The notes beneath the pieces are model-generated. The model was not told the origin of the DNA. It saw only the letters and a program-made list of their open reading frames with translations, and did not search any database. Both the position numbers and the translations under genes were made by a program. A DNA stretch of 64,000 nt from positions 310,001 through 374,000 of the forward strand of contig JAFFJZ010000080.1 of assembly GCA_018340375.1 (NCBI GenBank), in the 5' to 3' direction. The number at the start of each line of letters is the position of its first letter. Position 1 is the stretch's first letter. This document shows positions 1-11,116 of this stretch, one piece after another. This DNA comes from Gonatopus flavifemur. Lineage: Eukaryota > Arthropoda > Insecta > Hymenoptera > Dryinidae.

Positions 1-593
1 TGGCACTTCAATCCGCCAAGTGCCCCCACTTTGGGGGGATTTGGGAGGCGGCGATCAAGTCGACGAAGCACCACCTCCGCAGGGTTATCGGTCTGGACAC
101 GCTGACCTTCGAAGAATTCCATATGTTGCTGACTTAGATAGAGGCTTGCGTCAGTTCGCGTCACCCCTCTTGCCATTGACGAGTGATCCTCCGGACACTC
201 CTATGCTAACGGCAGCCCATCTGTTAATTGGTTCAATTCCTTTCTAATCCCAGAACCGTGCTATCTTGATGAAACCATACATCCATTAAGACGATGAAAG
301 TTACTACAGCAGATGCTGCAAAGTTGGTGGAGAAACTGGTCTCGGGAGTACCTCCAATCCTTGCAAGTGCGTTATGAGTGGACAGCTGCTCAGCCATCTA
401 TGCAAATAGGTGACTTAGTTCTAGTAGCTGATGATAACATGATGGCTGCAAAATGGCCTATTGCTCGAGTGATTTCGACCTACGCCGGTTTCGACGAATT
501 GGTTAGGGTGGTCAAGCTAAACACCGCCACATCGGGACTAAAACGCCCTGTTCACAAGTTAATTTCGCTTACAAGAGCCGAAGGTGGTCCATA
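1..593 (+). pseudogene. BEL/Pao retrotransposon integrase C-terminus, decayed
   Basis: This is the end of the pol polyprotein of a BEL/Pao LTR retrotransposon, covering the last part of the integrase core and the C-terminal domain. The sequence opens with WHFNPPSAP, changes frame by one base within about nt 25-35, and continues through the GGIWEAAIKS and TFEEF stretches usual for this family. An in-frame TAG lies at 135-137 and a second frame change near 155. The final open stretch, 313-593, holds WWRNWSREYLQSLQ, GDLVLVADDN and LKRPVHKL, hallmarks of the BEL integrase C-terminal domain. The 5' part lies outside the window. With at least two frameshifts and one stop it cannot encode a working protein. 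The family assignment is firm; the age is inferred from the decay. Confidence 0.85.
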
Positions 594-726
594 GCTTACC
601 ACCATTGCTATATGTTCGGCTAACTCTAAATTTCATTAGGATAATTTGCAGCCATGGCACTTTTGTCATTTTTTAATCGCAAAAAAATGAGGTGAGCGGG
701 ATGTTGGAGAAGCTGTCTAGTTGCAG
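594..726 (+). repeat. BEL/Pao 3' non-coding end and possible start of the 3' LTR
   Basis: Downstream of the integrase stop lies a short purine-rich stretch (gaggtgagcggga, near 690-702), followed by tgttggagaagctg. That arrangement matches a polypurine tract next to an LTR beginning TG. The putative LTR runs only a few dozen bases before sequence of another element appears, so it is truncated. The partner LTR is not in the window, so the boundary is a guess. Confidence 0.4.
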
Positions 727-1395
727 TTATAGTGCTTCAACAAGCGGATGTGAAAAAAACAGGAGCGCGAGCCTAACCACTTTTCCTTGCATATAAGCTC
801 TCAGCTCAACAAATGCCAAATCAATTGTAACGAACGGCGGCAAACGAGCATCGGACATCGTTTTGCTGAAACTTGGTGGAAAGTCTGAATAGTTTTCTTC
901 ATATGTTAGATACAGCCCTCTTGAATCCATCAAGAGGAGTCGTTTCTGCATCAAACAACGACCTTCAGCACTTCTCACCGAAACCACATCTTTTTTGCGA
1001 GGCAGTACTCTGCCATTTGAATCACTTACATAGAAATCAATAACTTTCCGGACAGTCTCTTCTGGCAGATTTCGAGCTGACTCCACTGTATTGTGCACTA
1101 AAATGCCCTTTGATGCTTTGAGTTCCCTCAAATTTTTTGCCAGTTGCCAACTGCAATCGTGAGAATATTCAATTTTTGTGGACTCTCCAACGATAAGCTC
1201 GCAAAATGTTCTTTTAACCCATTGAGCATTTCTTCCAATTCGATTTCCCTTCTCGACCAAACCGTCACAGGCTCAGTTGGAATTAGTGGCGCAGCATCAA
1301 GACTAAAAGATTAATAGCACCTTGGCTCTCGTCTGATAAATTCTTGCATAATTCCGTTTCCATACTATCAGAACTCTCATCATTACGATGCCTGC
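727..1395 (-). pseudogene. Transposase-like pseudogene, same unassigned family as the gene at 29-35 kb
   Basis: The minus-strand ORF 1260-727 (177 aa) aligns by eye with exon 3 of the transposase at 29927-30399. Shared positions include KGIL/KGVL, LPEET/LPDET, LPRKKD/LPGMKD, QKRLLL/QKRLLY and a downstream FSK. Upstream on the same strand (about 1395-1150) the reading continues in another frame with a CWDC pair and the stretch KLNILTIA, equivalent to KFRILTSL in the other copy. A frameshift near 1150 separates the two. Downstream homology fades after FSK. It is a dead fragment of an element otherwise absent from this spot. No terminal repeats were found. Confidence 0.6.
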
Positions 1396-3445
1396 AATCC
1401 CAACAAATCTTTGCATTTCGAGAAACGGAAGGAAACTTTCATTTCAGTTTGTTGGAAAGAAGTCTCAAATCTTTTCACTTGTGACCTGAATCATAATAAC
1501 GGTTACAATATCTATCACCGTGCCTCTTCATTGTTCCAAGCATACGAAAGATCGAATCGACAACAGAGAATGAAAATTGAGGGAGTGCAATACAAAATGA
1601 AATATAATAGTTCTTTTGAACCTATTATTAACCCGGCGGAGGGAATCAATTCTGAAACGAAATATTTCAATGAAAGTTCTGAAAACAACTGTTGGAAGAG
1701 TGAATCTCGTAGAGGGGTCCCAGAGCACTAAATTCTGAAAAGAATTGTTCGTTAATATCAGCTTGGAAAAGAATTGTTGTACGAGAATAGTTCCATAAAA
1801 TGTTAGGAAGATTCCAATTCCGTTGCTGTGACAAACTCACGAAGGGGCTGAATTCGATATGAAAATTGATTTTCCGTTGTTTCGAATGAATAATATACTG
1901 CCATGCTAGCGCAGTGGTCGTAACTGACTTTTTTTTCGGCGAAAATGAGTTATGAGTGTCACATTATGTAACATCAATAAGTGAACATTTTTGTAGTACA
2001 TTTTAATCATTCAATTCATATTTTGATTTAAAAATCACTCTATAAAAGTAGGCGTGTCTTTGATTGAGTTATGAATTACTACAAAAATTAGCCGTATGTA
2101 TCAATTACTTGTCAATTATGAAAATATCTAAGTATTCATGAAATATATTCGTTCTGCTTTAGTGATAGATGGAGACTATACAGGATGATTAGAAATTTCT
2201 TCATCATTTATACAACAACAATCGTCGATCAGTGCAATATTGCATGATTAGATTAAGTATTTTTATGATGAAATAAGATAAAGGTACAAAATACTCTGTT
2301 CTTATTTGATGATACATGTCGTATTCACTGATTGATTATGGAAGACCCATTGTTTTCTTCAAGTGTTGAGTTTTATTGGGACGAACGTCAATTTTTGAAG
2401 TTAAAAATTGAATAGTACCGTAACAACAGTAAAATATTCCGATTATTTTAATCTGATATTGCATAATGTGTGTTTTCATTCCATTGCAGTTGGAGGTTGA
2501 ATTTTTTTCTCCTCAAAATTCAGTACAATCAATGGAGGCCAATGAGAATTCTGAGATATTTGAATGATTAATATGAATGACGTGAAGCATATATTGTTTA
2601 TAACGTGCTGTTTCTTATGTTCTACTCGATGAAATGATTTAAAAGCGAATTTTATTGACAAATGAATCAATAAATTGTGTTGGAATCATTAATTCTCGAG
2701 ATACGATAAATTACTCCAGTATTGGACGATAAGAATAATAATGCTGAAAGCCGTAATGTAGAAAACTGTTATTATCTCATTGGCTAACATTTGATATTCT
2801 GATCAAAAAAATAAGGAATTCAATCAATTCTGTGTATAATTCGATTAAAAGTTGAGAAGTTTTCAGCTCAATATATAATTTTTAGGGATTGAAAAACTTG
2901 AAAAGTAACAAATGTGAATATCTGAAAGAGGTAAAAAATCAAGTTACGACCTCTGTGCTGAGCACGGCAGCATATATCTCCTTTTGACTGTTGTCAACTA
3001 AAAGTCATGATGGAGCCACCTTTGAAAACACAATTGATATCATTATAAAACACTCTTCCCAGAACCAAATGCTCTGGGACCTCTCTATCAGATTCACTTT
3101 TTGAACAGTTCTTTTGAATGCCATTTTATCACCTGATGCCATTCCATCATCTGAGAAACTTCTCAATTGGGGTCAGAAACATTTTGAAATGATCACCACT
3201 TTATTTTGAAGCCGAATAGAGCAGGAGAAGGTGATTCAATCGCTTAAAAGAAGATTTGACCAAGCTCCGCCGGTTTCAAGAATACTGAAAAGCCATAGCT
3301 TCACAGTAACCAGAACAAAAGAACTATTCATCAAGAAGATTCTCAAGTGCTAAAACTGGTAAATACCTGATTTATACGAAAGAGAACGGGAATCATACGT
3401 CTCATTCCTTCCTCAGAATTTTCCAAAAATTTGGATTCTTCCCCA
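1396..3445. other. No gene recognised; weak ancient inverted repeat
   Basis: About 2 kb of AT-rich DNA without a convincing gene. Two segments, near 1675-1745 and 3058-3130, are inverted copies of each other: gtcccagagca at one side matches tgctctgggac at the other, and adjacent blocks with gtgaatct also pair. This suggests an old element of about 1.4 kb with decayed ends, but no target duplication is visible. Confidence 0.35.
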
Positions 3446-5271
3446 TCATCGTGGAGTAATCAGTCTTACGACTGGTTTGATGAAACCCTCCACCCCTGTC
3501 TATTATCCACCAAACGTTCAATTTCTACATATCTACTACATCCCTTGTCTTGTACGATTTGCTTCATATAACTTGCTCTAGGTCTACCTTTACCAGTTTT
3601 ACCATTCATTTTCCCTTCCAATATTGTTTTCAATAAACTCTCATGCCGTAATGTGTGTCCTATGAGATTGCTTCTCCTTTTCACGATGTGTTTCAAAAGA
3701 TTTCTTTCTTCATTTATCTGCTCGAGTAGTTCTTCATTTTTGACTTTGTCTATCCATTTTATTCTGAGCATCCTCCTATAACACCACATTTGGAAAGCTT
3801 CGAGTCTTCGTTGATCAGTTTTCCCCATTGTCCAAGTTTCGCAACCATATAATGCTGTGCTACAAACACAACTTTTCAAGAATTTCTTCCTTACTTCCAA
3901 GCTTATATTTTTTGAGCATAATAACTGTTTCTTTTGGTAGAAAGCCTGTTTCCCTTGTGCTATTCTTGCTCTTATATCTCTTTCGCGTTTGCCGTTTTCT
4001 GTAATTATGCTTCCTAGATATTTGAATTCTTTCACCTGTTCAATTGTCTCGGTATCTATTTTGATTTTCGTTCTTCTAGCTGTTTTCGCTGCTGTACACA
4101 TCTTGAATTTTGTTTTGTCTTTATTTATATTCATACAATAGTTTTCCAATAATATTGTTCTCATAGTGTTGAGAATATTCTCTAACCCAGTACTACTCGT
4201 AGCAAGTATAGCTATGTCATCCGCAAATCTCAACATACTTATATTTTCTCCCTGAATCTGTAATTTCGATTGAATTTCCTCCTTCACTTCGTTCATTGCT
4301 TCTTCTATATATAAATTGAAAATCAGTGGCGATAATCAGCATCCTTGTCTCACCCCTCTTCTTATTTGTGCTTCCCCTTCCTGACCCTCTATGTCTATTA
4401 TTGCACTTTGATTCTTATATAATTCGTATATTATTCTTCCATCTTTATAATTTATTCCCACCTTCTTCAGGATCGCGAACATCTTCTCCCAGTCCACATT
4501 ATCGAAAGCCTTTTGTATATCTACAAAACCTATGTACACAGGTTTCTTCAGCGCTATCCTTTTCTCTATTACTGCCCCAGGTGCTGAAATTGCTTCTCGC
4601 GTTCCCCTATTTTTTCTAAAACCAAACTGATCTTCTGCCAATCTACTCTCTATTTTATTTTCCACCCTCCTGTATAATTTTGGTCAGTATTTTCGAAGCA
4701 TGTGAAGTTAAACTGATCGTTCTTTAATCCTCGCATTTGTCTGCCCCCTGTTTTTTCGGGATAGCGACAATTTTATTCTTTTGGAAATCTTCCGGTACTT
4801 CTCCTTTTTCGTACATATCTCTAATCAATTCAAACAGTGCGTCACGAGTTCCTTCACTGGAGGCTTTTATAAAGTCCACACTTATGCCATCTATGCCTGG
4901 CGCTTTATTATTTTTCAATTCTTCCAAAGCCTTGTCGAATTCTGATCTCAATATCGAATCTCCCAATTCTTCCTCATCTACATCCTCCTCCTTCTCTAAT
5001 AGTGCTATATCATCGTTTCCTCTGTACAAGTCTTCCAAATGATTGATCCACTGTTCTGTTTTCTCTTCCGTTTTTATCAATTGTCGTCCTAGAGAAGTTT
5101 GTTTCTAGATTTCATTTGTCCGAAAAATCTTTCAATAATTCTATATGCTTCATCTATTTTTCCTAAATGCAATCTTATTCCTATTTCCTGACATTTCTCT
5201 TCTAACCACTGTTCTTTTGCTTCCCTTGATTCTCTTATTATTTTATTTCTCAATGATTTGTATCGTTGCTG
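3446..5271 (-). mobile_element. RTE-like non-LTR retrotransposon, 5'-truncated copy
   Basis: A minus-strand LINE fragment with the 3' half of the polyprotein, closely similar to the longer copy at 6422-9484. The two sequences part exactly at 5271, so this copy is truncated on its 5' side within the linker between endonuclease and reverse transcriptase. The 3' end carries a short catcatcg stretch, comparable to the ATG-rich tail of the second copy. I could not find a target-site duplication. The clade (RTE-like) is inferred from the LYGCETWTM and LRIKW-type C-terminal segment and the short-repeat tail rather than poly(A). Confidence 0.85.
3466..5080 (-). pseudogene. RTE-like reverse transcriptase, broken
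   Basis: This is the reverse transcriptase of the truncated LINE. It reads in three pieces: 5080-4724 (fingers, with NKAPGIDGIS), 4665-4336 (FVDIQKAFD, motif A) and 4296-3466 (LRFADDIAIL, motif C, then the C-terminal domain with LYGCETWTM). Two lesions are visible by comparison with the second copy. A serine codon became TGA at 4336-4338, and two bases are missing near 4677, shifting the frame. Catalytic residues survive but are spread over separate frames. The C-terminal end, NQS then stop, matches the other copy. Confidence 0.85.
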
Positions 5272-5457
5272 ATGTTATGTCTACGATTTCATGAGAGGAA
5301 GAAATCGATCGACGATATACACATGAATATAAGGACGATTCAGATTTTGAATCTTTCGCGCCCTTTTTGTTCGTTTTCACTATCTGGGAGATTAATGATA
5401 ATAGATATGTGTATATACATATATATGTGTGTATGTGTATATACATGCGTATATATA
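5272..5457. other. AT-rich spacer with degenerate TA/TG microsatellite
   Basis: Short sequence between the truncated LINE and the DD41D element. It ends in a run of ATATGTGTGTATGTGTATATACATG-like dinucleotides (about 5400-5457), a typical landing site for TA-targeting mariner elements. No gene is seen. Confidence 0.5.
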
Positions 5458-5459
5458 TA

Positions 5460-5847
5460 CAGGGTGGGGCATTTAAAGTGTCGCGGGCGTTTTTTCCAAA
5501 AATAAAGTGAGATACGAGAAAATTTTTCGGACAAAAGTTGTAGGGTACCGAGGGGGACATCCGATGGTGGCCTTGGCTTTGACCTCAAATCTCATCTTCA
5601 AGGGCATTCTGAGATCAACTCTTGTTTTTTAAATAGCATCTCATATTTTTTACTGCAGATTTGGATTCTAGGTCAAAAACCAAGAAACTTTTGTCTGAAC
5701 CATTTTCCTGAAATCCGCAAAAATGGCGCTCTAATCGATATTGTTCCATTTTGAATCTGACATTCGAATAACTCGAAAAGGAAGGGTCTTGCAAAAGAAT
5801 GTTTCGTACAAAAGTTGTCAATACACAACACATTTCAATCGTCTACA
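5460..5847. repeat. Left terminal inverted repeat of DD41D copy 1
   Basis: A long inverted repeat of about 390 bp pairing with 10128-10570. The match runs from the CAGGGTGGGG tip past the block gatattgttcc to cacaacacatttcaatcg. It is far longer than the 20-30 bp repeats of classical mariners. Short ORFs predicted here on both strands are products of the repeat, not genes. Confidence 0.85.
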
Positions 5848-5970
5848 TTACCACCATTCAGAGCTCACGCGATGTAAACAAACGACGGGGTTCAGTGAAA
5901 ATTCACGATTTTGAAAGTCAGTTTGTCAGTTACATTTGATTATTACTTGGTTTATGACAAATTGAAAATC

Positions 5971-6421
5971 ATGGATATCCGATACACGGTTTCTGAAAAG
6001 ATCGATATGATCTACATTTACGGTGAAGTGCATAAGAACCCCAGACAAGCATATGACTTGTATGCAGAACGATTTCCTGAAAGAACAACGCCATCCATTA
6101 GGTATTTTCAACGCATTACAAAATTATTCCCAGAAACGGGAAGTGTTACAAGGGAAAAACGACATCGAATGAGAACTGTTAGCGGAGAAAATGCGGAAGT
6201 TAATGTACTAGCTGCAGTAGCCAATAATCCACACGTGAGCTCTCGTGAAATTGAACTCCATTCGGGAATTTCTCGAAGAAGTGTTCTTCGAATACTGAAA
6301 CGTCACAAATTCCATCCGTATCACATTTGTTTGCATCAAGACCTTCACGGTGATGATTTCGAAAATCGTGTACAGTTTTGTCGATGGGGTCTAGCGCAAA
6401 TGCACAATAACAACTTCATCA
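5971..6421 (+). pseudogene. DD41D transposase, N-terminal part
   Basis: First part of the transposase, which would bind the element ends and move the DNA in the nucleus. I place the start at ATG 5971 (MDIRYTVSEKIDMI), although the frame is open further upstream. It contains two helix-turn-helix-like segments: one near residues 5-55, including the PSIRYFQRI stretch, and one near 85-120, including VSSREIELHSGISRRSV. The reading stops at NNNF, where the LINE begins. The rest of the protein resumes at 9501 in the correct frame once the LINE and one target copy are removed. The near-identical copy at 24913 confirms the uninterrupted order. Confidence 0.9.
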
Positions 6422-6441
6422 TCATCATGAAGTAATCAGTC

Positions 6442-8064
6442 TTACGACTGGTTTGATGAAACCCTCCACCCCTGTCTATTATCCGCCAAACGTTTAATTT
6501 CTACATATCTACTACATCCCTTGTCTTGTACGATTTGCTTTATATAACTTGCTCTAGGTCTACCTTTACCAGTTTTACCATTCATTTTCCCTTCCAATAT
6601 TGTTTTCAATAAACTCTCATGCCGTAATGTGTGTCCTATAAGATTGCTTCTCCTTTTCACGATGTGTTTCAAAAGATTTCTTTCTTCATTTATCTGCTCG
6701 AGTACTTCTTCATTTTTGACTTTGTCTATCCATTTTATTCTGAGCATCCTCCTATAACACCACATTTCAAAAGCTTCAAGTCTTCGTTGATCAGTTTTCC
6801 TCATTGTCCAAGTTTCGCAACCATATAATGCTGTGCTCCAAACGTAACTTTTCAAGAATTTCTTCCTTACTTCCAAGCTTATATTTTTTGAGCATAATAA
6901 CTGTCTCTTTTGATAAAAAGCCTGTTTCCCTTGTGCTATTCTTGCTCTTATATCTCTGTCGCTTTTGCCGTTCTCTGTAATTATGCTTCCTAGATATTTG
7001 AATTCTTTCACCTGTTCAATTGTCTCGGTATCTATTTTGATTCTCGTTCTTCTAGCTGTTTTCGCTGCTGTACACATCATGAATTTTGTTTTGTCTTTAT
7101 TTATATTCATACAATAGTTATCTAGTAATATTGTTTTCATAGTGTTGAGAATATTTTCTAACTCAGTACTACTCGTGGCCAATATAGCTATGTCATCCGC
7201 GAATCTCAACATACTTATATTTTCTCCCTGAATCTGTAATTTCGATTGAATTTCCTCCTTCACTTCGTTCATTGCTTCTTCTATATATAAATTGAACATC
7301 AGTGGCGATAATGAGCATCCTTGTCTCACCCCTCTTCTTATTTGTGCTTCCCCTTCCTGACCCTCTATGTCTATTATTGCACTTTGATTCTTATATAATT
7401 CGTATATGATTCTTCTATCTTTATAATTTATTCCCACCTTCTTCAGGATCGCAAACATCTTCTCCCAGTCCACATTATCGAAAGCCTTTTGTATATCTAC
7501 AAAACCTATGTACACAGATTTCTTCAGCGCTATCCTTTTCTCTATTACTACCCTGAGTGCTAAGATTGCTTCTCGCGTTCCCCTATTTTTTCTAAAACCA
7601 AACTGATCCTCTGCCAATCTACTCTCTATTTTATTTTCCATCCTCCTGTATATAATTTTGGTCAGTATTTTCGAAGCATGTGAAGTTAAACTGATCGTTC
7701 TGTAGTTCTCGCATTTGTCTGCCCCTTGTTTTTTCGGGATAGCGACAATTTTATTCTTTTGGAAATCTTCCGGTACTTCTCCTTTTTCGTACATATCTCT
7801 AATCAATTCAAACAGTGCGTCGCGAGTTCCTTCACTGGAGGCTTTTATAAGGTCCGCACTTATGCCATCTATGCCTGGCGCTTTATTATTTTTCAATTCT
7901 TTCAAAGCCTTGTCGAATTCTGATCTCAATATCGAATCTCCCAATTCTTCCTCATCTACATCCTCCTCCTTCTCTAATAGTGCTATATCATCGTTTCCTC
8001 TTTACAAGTCTTCCAAATGAATAATCCACTGTTCTATTTTCTCTTCCGTTTTTATCAATTGTCG
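6442..8064 (-). pseudogene. RTE-like reverse transcriptase and C-terminal domain
   Basis: Minus-strand reading from 8064 down to 6442. The 500-aa open part (7944-6442) includes NKAPGIDGIS, FVDIQKAFD (motif A with its Asp), GVRQGCSLSP (motif B) and LRFADDIAIL (motif C), followed by a C-terminal domain with LYGCETWTM and MWCYRRMLRIKW. All catalytic Asp residues are present. A tyrosine codon became TAA at 8002-8004, cutting this part from the rest of the polyprotein in the same frame; the truncated copy at 3446-5271 keeps TAC there. The enzyme would copy its own RNA at nicked chromosomal DNA. Confidence 0.9.
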
Positions 8065-9480
8065 TCATAGAGAGTTTCTAATCTTATTGCTTCTAGATTT
8101 CATTTGTGCGAAAAATCTTTTAATAATCCTATATGCTTCATCTATTTTTCCTAAATGCAATCTTATTTCTATTTCCTGACATTTCTCTTCTAACCACTGT
8201 TCTTTTGCTTCCCTTGATTCTCTTATTATTTTATTTCTCAATGATTTGTATCGTTGCTGGCCTTCTTGGCTATCATTATTCTTGTATTTTCTTCTTTCAT
8301 TTATCAATTCTAAAATTTCTCCCGTTATCCATGGGTTTTTAGCTTCTACTCCATCATTCTTCAAAATCTTATCCGCACATTCTCTTATATTCCCCTTCAT
8401 CTTTGTCCATCTCCTCTCCATTCCCAAGTCTTTCTCTTTTTGATCTCCCAATTTTTCATCCAACATTTTCTCGAATGCCTCATGTGTTTGTTTTTGCTTG
8501 AGGTTCTTCAAATTCCATCTTTTCTGCATTTTCCTTTTCTTCTTCAGAGATTTGAATTTCAGAGAACATTTCATCATCAACATATTATGATCACTATCTA
8601 TATCTGCACCGGGATAAGTTTTAGAGTTTTTCACTTGGTTTCTAAATCTTTGTTTCACTAATATGTAATCAATTTGGTATCTTGATGTATCTCCTGGCAT
8701 TTTCCAAGTGTAGATTCTTCTTTGATGATTATCGAATAAAGTGTTTGTGATAACCATCTTATGATTTTCACAAAATTCGACTAAACGTTGTCCTCTATCG
8801 TTCCTCCTCCCTAACGCGAAATCTCCTATAATGTTGTCCTCTTTTCCTTATCCTACTACCGCATTCCAATCCCCCATCACTATCAAATTCTCTTCTCCCT
8901 TCACATATTCTATCACTTCTTCTATTCCTTCGTACGTTTTTTCAATATCTTCCTCCGAATATGCAGATGTGGGCATGTATACTTGGACTATGACTGTGTC
9001 TACAGGTTTTGTTCTGATTCTAACCATCATCACACGTTCATTATGTTGCAAATAATTTTCTATTCTATTTCCCACTCTTTTATGCATTACAATTCCTACA
9101 CCTGCTTGACCGTTCTTTGATCCTGTATGAATTATTCTATAATCCCCACTCTAGAAATCGCCCTCTTGTGGCCATCTCATTTCGCTAATCCCCATTACGT
9201 CTATATTCAACCTATTCATTTCTAATTTCAAATTTTCTAATTTTCCCGCTTGCTTCAGTGATCTAACATTCCACGCTCCGACTCGAAGAATGTTGTTTCT
9301 TTTCCCTATCCTATTCTTCGGTTTTCGTTCCTTGCTGATGAAGCTTCCTCGAGCAGCCTCCACCCGGAGATCCGAACGGGAGACTAGTTTACCTCCGGAA
9401 TATTTTACTCGAGAGAGCGCCATCATGTATTTATTAATTTGTTCGTTTGTTTTTGTTACATAATATTCCAGGTTAGGAAA
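8065..9480 (-). pseudogene. RTE-like AP endonuclease and linker
   Basis: The 5' half of the LINE polyprotein, in the same frame as the reverse transcriptase. It starts with RVGAWNVRSLKQAGKLE and ISEMRWPQ (the start of the AP endonuclease fold), then VYMPTSAY, VMGDWNAVVG (catalytic D and N), YQIDYILV and DIDSDHNML (the SDH motif). Stops interrupt it at 9151-9153 (TAG), 8845-8847 (TAA) and 8065-8067 (TGA); the last is a glycine codon in the truncated copy. The endonuclease residues are still recognisable. The element was therefore probably mobile when it inserted and decayed by point mutation. Confidence 0.85.
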
Positions 9481-9500
9481 AAGAAATAACAACTTCATCA

Positions 9501-10114
9501 ACATATTATTTTCTGATGAGTCGACGTTCACCAATCATGGTCAAGTAAATCGACATAATATGCATTACTGGGCGACAGAAAATCCAAGATGGTTACGTCA
9601 AGTAGAGCATCAAAGACAATGGGCTGTGAATGTTTGGTGTGGTATTTTTCGATCTCGAGTAATTGGACCGTACTTCATTGCAGATACGCAAAATGGAGAG
9701 AAGTACAGACATTTCTTAGATCAAGTACTTCCAACATTATTCGAAGACATACCTATTCAGGAACGATTGAATATGTGGTATCAACACGATGGTTGTCCAT
9801 CCCATTATGCAGTCACAGCTCGAGAAATATTGGACAGAGATTATCCTGGACGATGGATAGGACGTCGTGGACCAGTTCATCGGCCTGCCCGTTCTCCGGA
9901 TCTTACTCCTCCAGATTTTTTTTTATGGGGATACATAAAAGATACAGTTTATCAACAAGCACCGACTACACCTGAGAATATGCGTCAACGAATCATCAAT
10001 GCATGCGCGAGCATCAATGAAGATATTTTAGCACGAGTTCAGCAATCTTTTGTAAAACGTTTTGAAATGTGTATTGAAGTCGAAGGCCATCATTTTGAGC
10101 ATCTACTGCATTAA
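9501..10114 (+). pseudogene. DD41D transposase, C-terminal catalytic part
   Basis: Second part of the transposase, resuming after the LINE. It contains the first catalytic Asp in FSDEST, the second in QHDGCPSHY, and the third in SPDLTPPDFFLWG, with 41 residues between the last two by my count. The protein ends with VEGHHFEHLLH and TAA at 10112-10114. This half has no stop or frameshift. Unlike copy 2, it keeps the full run of nine T in the PDFFLWG codons. The only lesion in copy 1 that I can see is therefore the LINE insertion. Confidence 0.9.
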
Positions 10115-10127
10115 AATTATCCAAGTG

Positions 10128-10567
10128 ATGTAGACGATTGAAATGTGTTGTGTTTTGTCTGTTATACCCCATCACCTCCGTTTCAGTTCAAGGGGTCCCC
10201 CTTGGAATCAGACAACTTTTGTCCGAAACATTCTCCTCCAAGACCCCCCGTTTTCGAGTTATTCTAATGTCAGATTCAGTATGGAACAATATCGATTAGA
10301 GCGCCATTTTTGCGGATTCCAGGAAAATGGTTCAGACAAAAGTTTCTTGGTTTTTGACCTAGAATCCAAATCTGCAGTAAAAAATATGAGATGCTATTTA
10401 AAAAACAAGAGTTGACCTCAGAATGCCCTTGAAGATGAGATTTGAGGTCAAAGCCAAGGCCACCATCGGATGTCCCCCTCGATACCCTACAATTTTTGTC
10501 CGAAAAATTTTCTCGTATCTCATTTTATTTTTGGAAAAAACGCCCGCGACACTTTAAATGCCCCATC

Positions 10568-10570
<3 letters not shown>
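10128..10570. repeat. Right terminal inverted repeat of DD41D copy 1
   Basis: Inverted partner of 5460-5847. It carries about 57 extra bases (around 10157-10213, including the ttataccccatcacctcc block) that the left repeat lacks. The outer 360 bp match closely, including the CAGGATGGGGCATTTAAAG tip. The same extra block occurs in copy 2 near 26020-26075, so the asymmetry belongs to the family. Confidence 0.8.

Positions 10571-10624
<54 letters not shown>
10571..10624. repeat. TA and GA microsatellite
   Basis: A run of about 18 TA repeats followed by about 10 GA repeats. The DD41D element inserted at the edge of the TA run. Confidence 0.95.
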
Positions 10625-10751
10625 CAAATACTCTGATCCTGTTACCTCAATGAAATGAGTCATACGTGAGATACACCAAGTCCATGAGGGTACTGTCTTC
10701 TCGCCACATTGGAGGTACCGTTAGGGGAAATCCCAACTACTCATAGAGATT

Positions 10752-10924
10752 GGTAGGGGGTCTTTTTGCCGAAAACGTTTTCCGCCGAATACACTGTAAT
10801 TTGACAATCGATGGTCACCTCTAGAAATCACTAGGAGATTTCGTAGTGATCTCTAGAAATGACTAGGGATTGTCGAATTAAGTTTATTCGGCGAAAAACT
10901 TTTTCGGCAAAAAGACCCCCTACC
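10752..10924. mobile_element. MITE with perfect 9-bp target duplication, MULE-like
   Basis: A 173-bp non-coding element whose ends are inverted repeats: ggtagggggtctttttgcc on the left and its complement on the right. It is flanked by an exact 9-bp duplication, ATAGAGATT, at 10743-10751 and 10925-10933. The centre is itself palindromic (ctctagaaat...agg repeated in both directions). A 9-bp duplication is usual for Mutator-like elements. No coding capacity. Confidence 0.85.
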
Positions 10925-11074
10925 ATAGAGATTCCCTCAGCGGATGGAATATGAACTTCTTAAATATCAAATCGAATATTTTTAGGCTTATGTGTAATCT
11001 AGGACTGTAGTTTTTATCTTTTCTTTCTCCATTTTTCCTTTTTAAACTCTCGCAGCCATATTGAGAAAAAACCG

Positions 11075-11108
11075 TATATAAGGACCTCATCCTCGGGGTT
11101 TCAGTTCA
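11075..11108 (+). promoter_or_regulatory. Candidate TATA plus initiator core promoter
   Basis: TATATAAG at 11075-11082 is followed, with the usual spacing of about 28 bp, by TCAGTTCAGTTCAGTT at 11101-11116, which contains the arthropod initiator TCAGT. No convincing coding exon follows before the palindrome at 11614. It could be the promoter of an unrecognised gene or an LTR remnant. Evidence is motif spacing only. Confidence 0.4.
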
Positions 11109-11116
11109 GTTCAGTT

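Larger units (their letters stand above)
6422..9484 (-). mobile_element. RTE-like non-LTR retrotransposon, nearly full length, inside the DD41D transposase
   Basis: A 3.06-kb LINE on the minus strand with its 3' end at 6422. It is flanked by a perfect 16-bp target duplication, AATAACAACTTCATCA, at 6406-6421 and 9485-9500. From 5' to 3' it encodes an AP-type endonuclease, a linker and a reverse transcriptase in a single frame, now broken by four stops. The 3' tail is short ATG-type repeats (cttcatgatgatga on the minus strand) rather than poly(A), as expected of RTE-like elements. It continues 5' of the point where the copy at 3446-5271 is truncated. Confidence 0.92.
5460..10570 (+). mobile_element. 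DD41D (rosa-like) mariner element, copy 1, interrupted by a LINE
   Basis: A Tc1/mariner-type transposon flanked by TA on both sides (5458-5459 and 10571-10572). The ends are CAGGGTGGGGCATTTAAAG on the left and its inverted match CAGGATGGGGCATTTAAAG on the right. Without the LINE at 6422-9484 and its 16-bp duplication the element is about 2.0 kb. It encodes one transposase, read left to right. The copy at 24402 is almost identical, so the family moved recently. The DD41D label comes from my own count of 41 residues between the second and third acidic residues. Confidence 0.9.

Noticed and set aside
4737..5042. Plus-strand 101-aa ORF, also present at 7715-8020
   Set aside because: It is the antisense reading of the LINE reverse transcriptase in two copies.
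8133..8661. Hydrophobic plus-strand ORFs that look like membrane proteins
   Set aside because: They are antisense readings of the lysine- and glutamate-rich LINE linker, which gives Phe/Leu-rich shadows.
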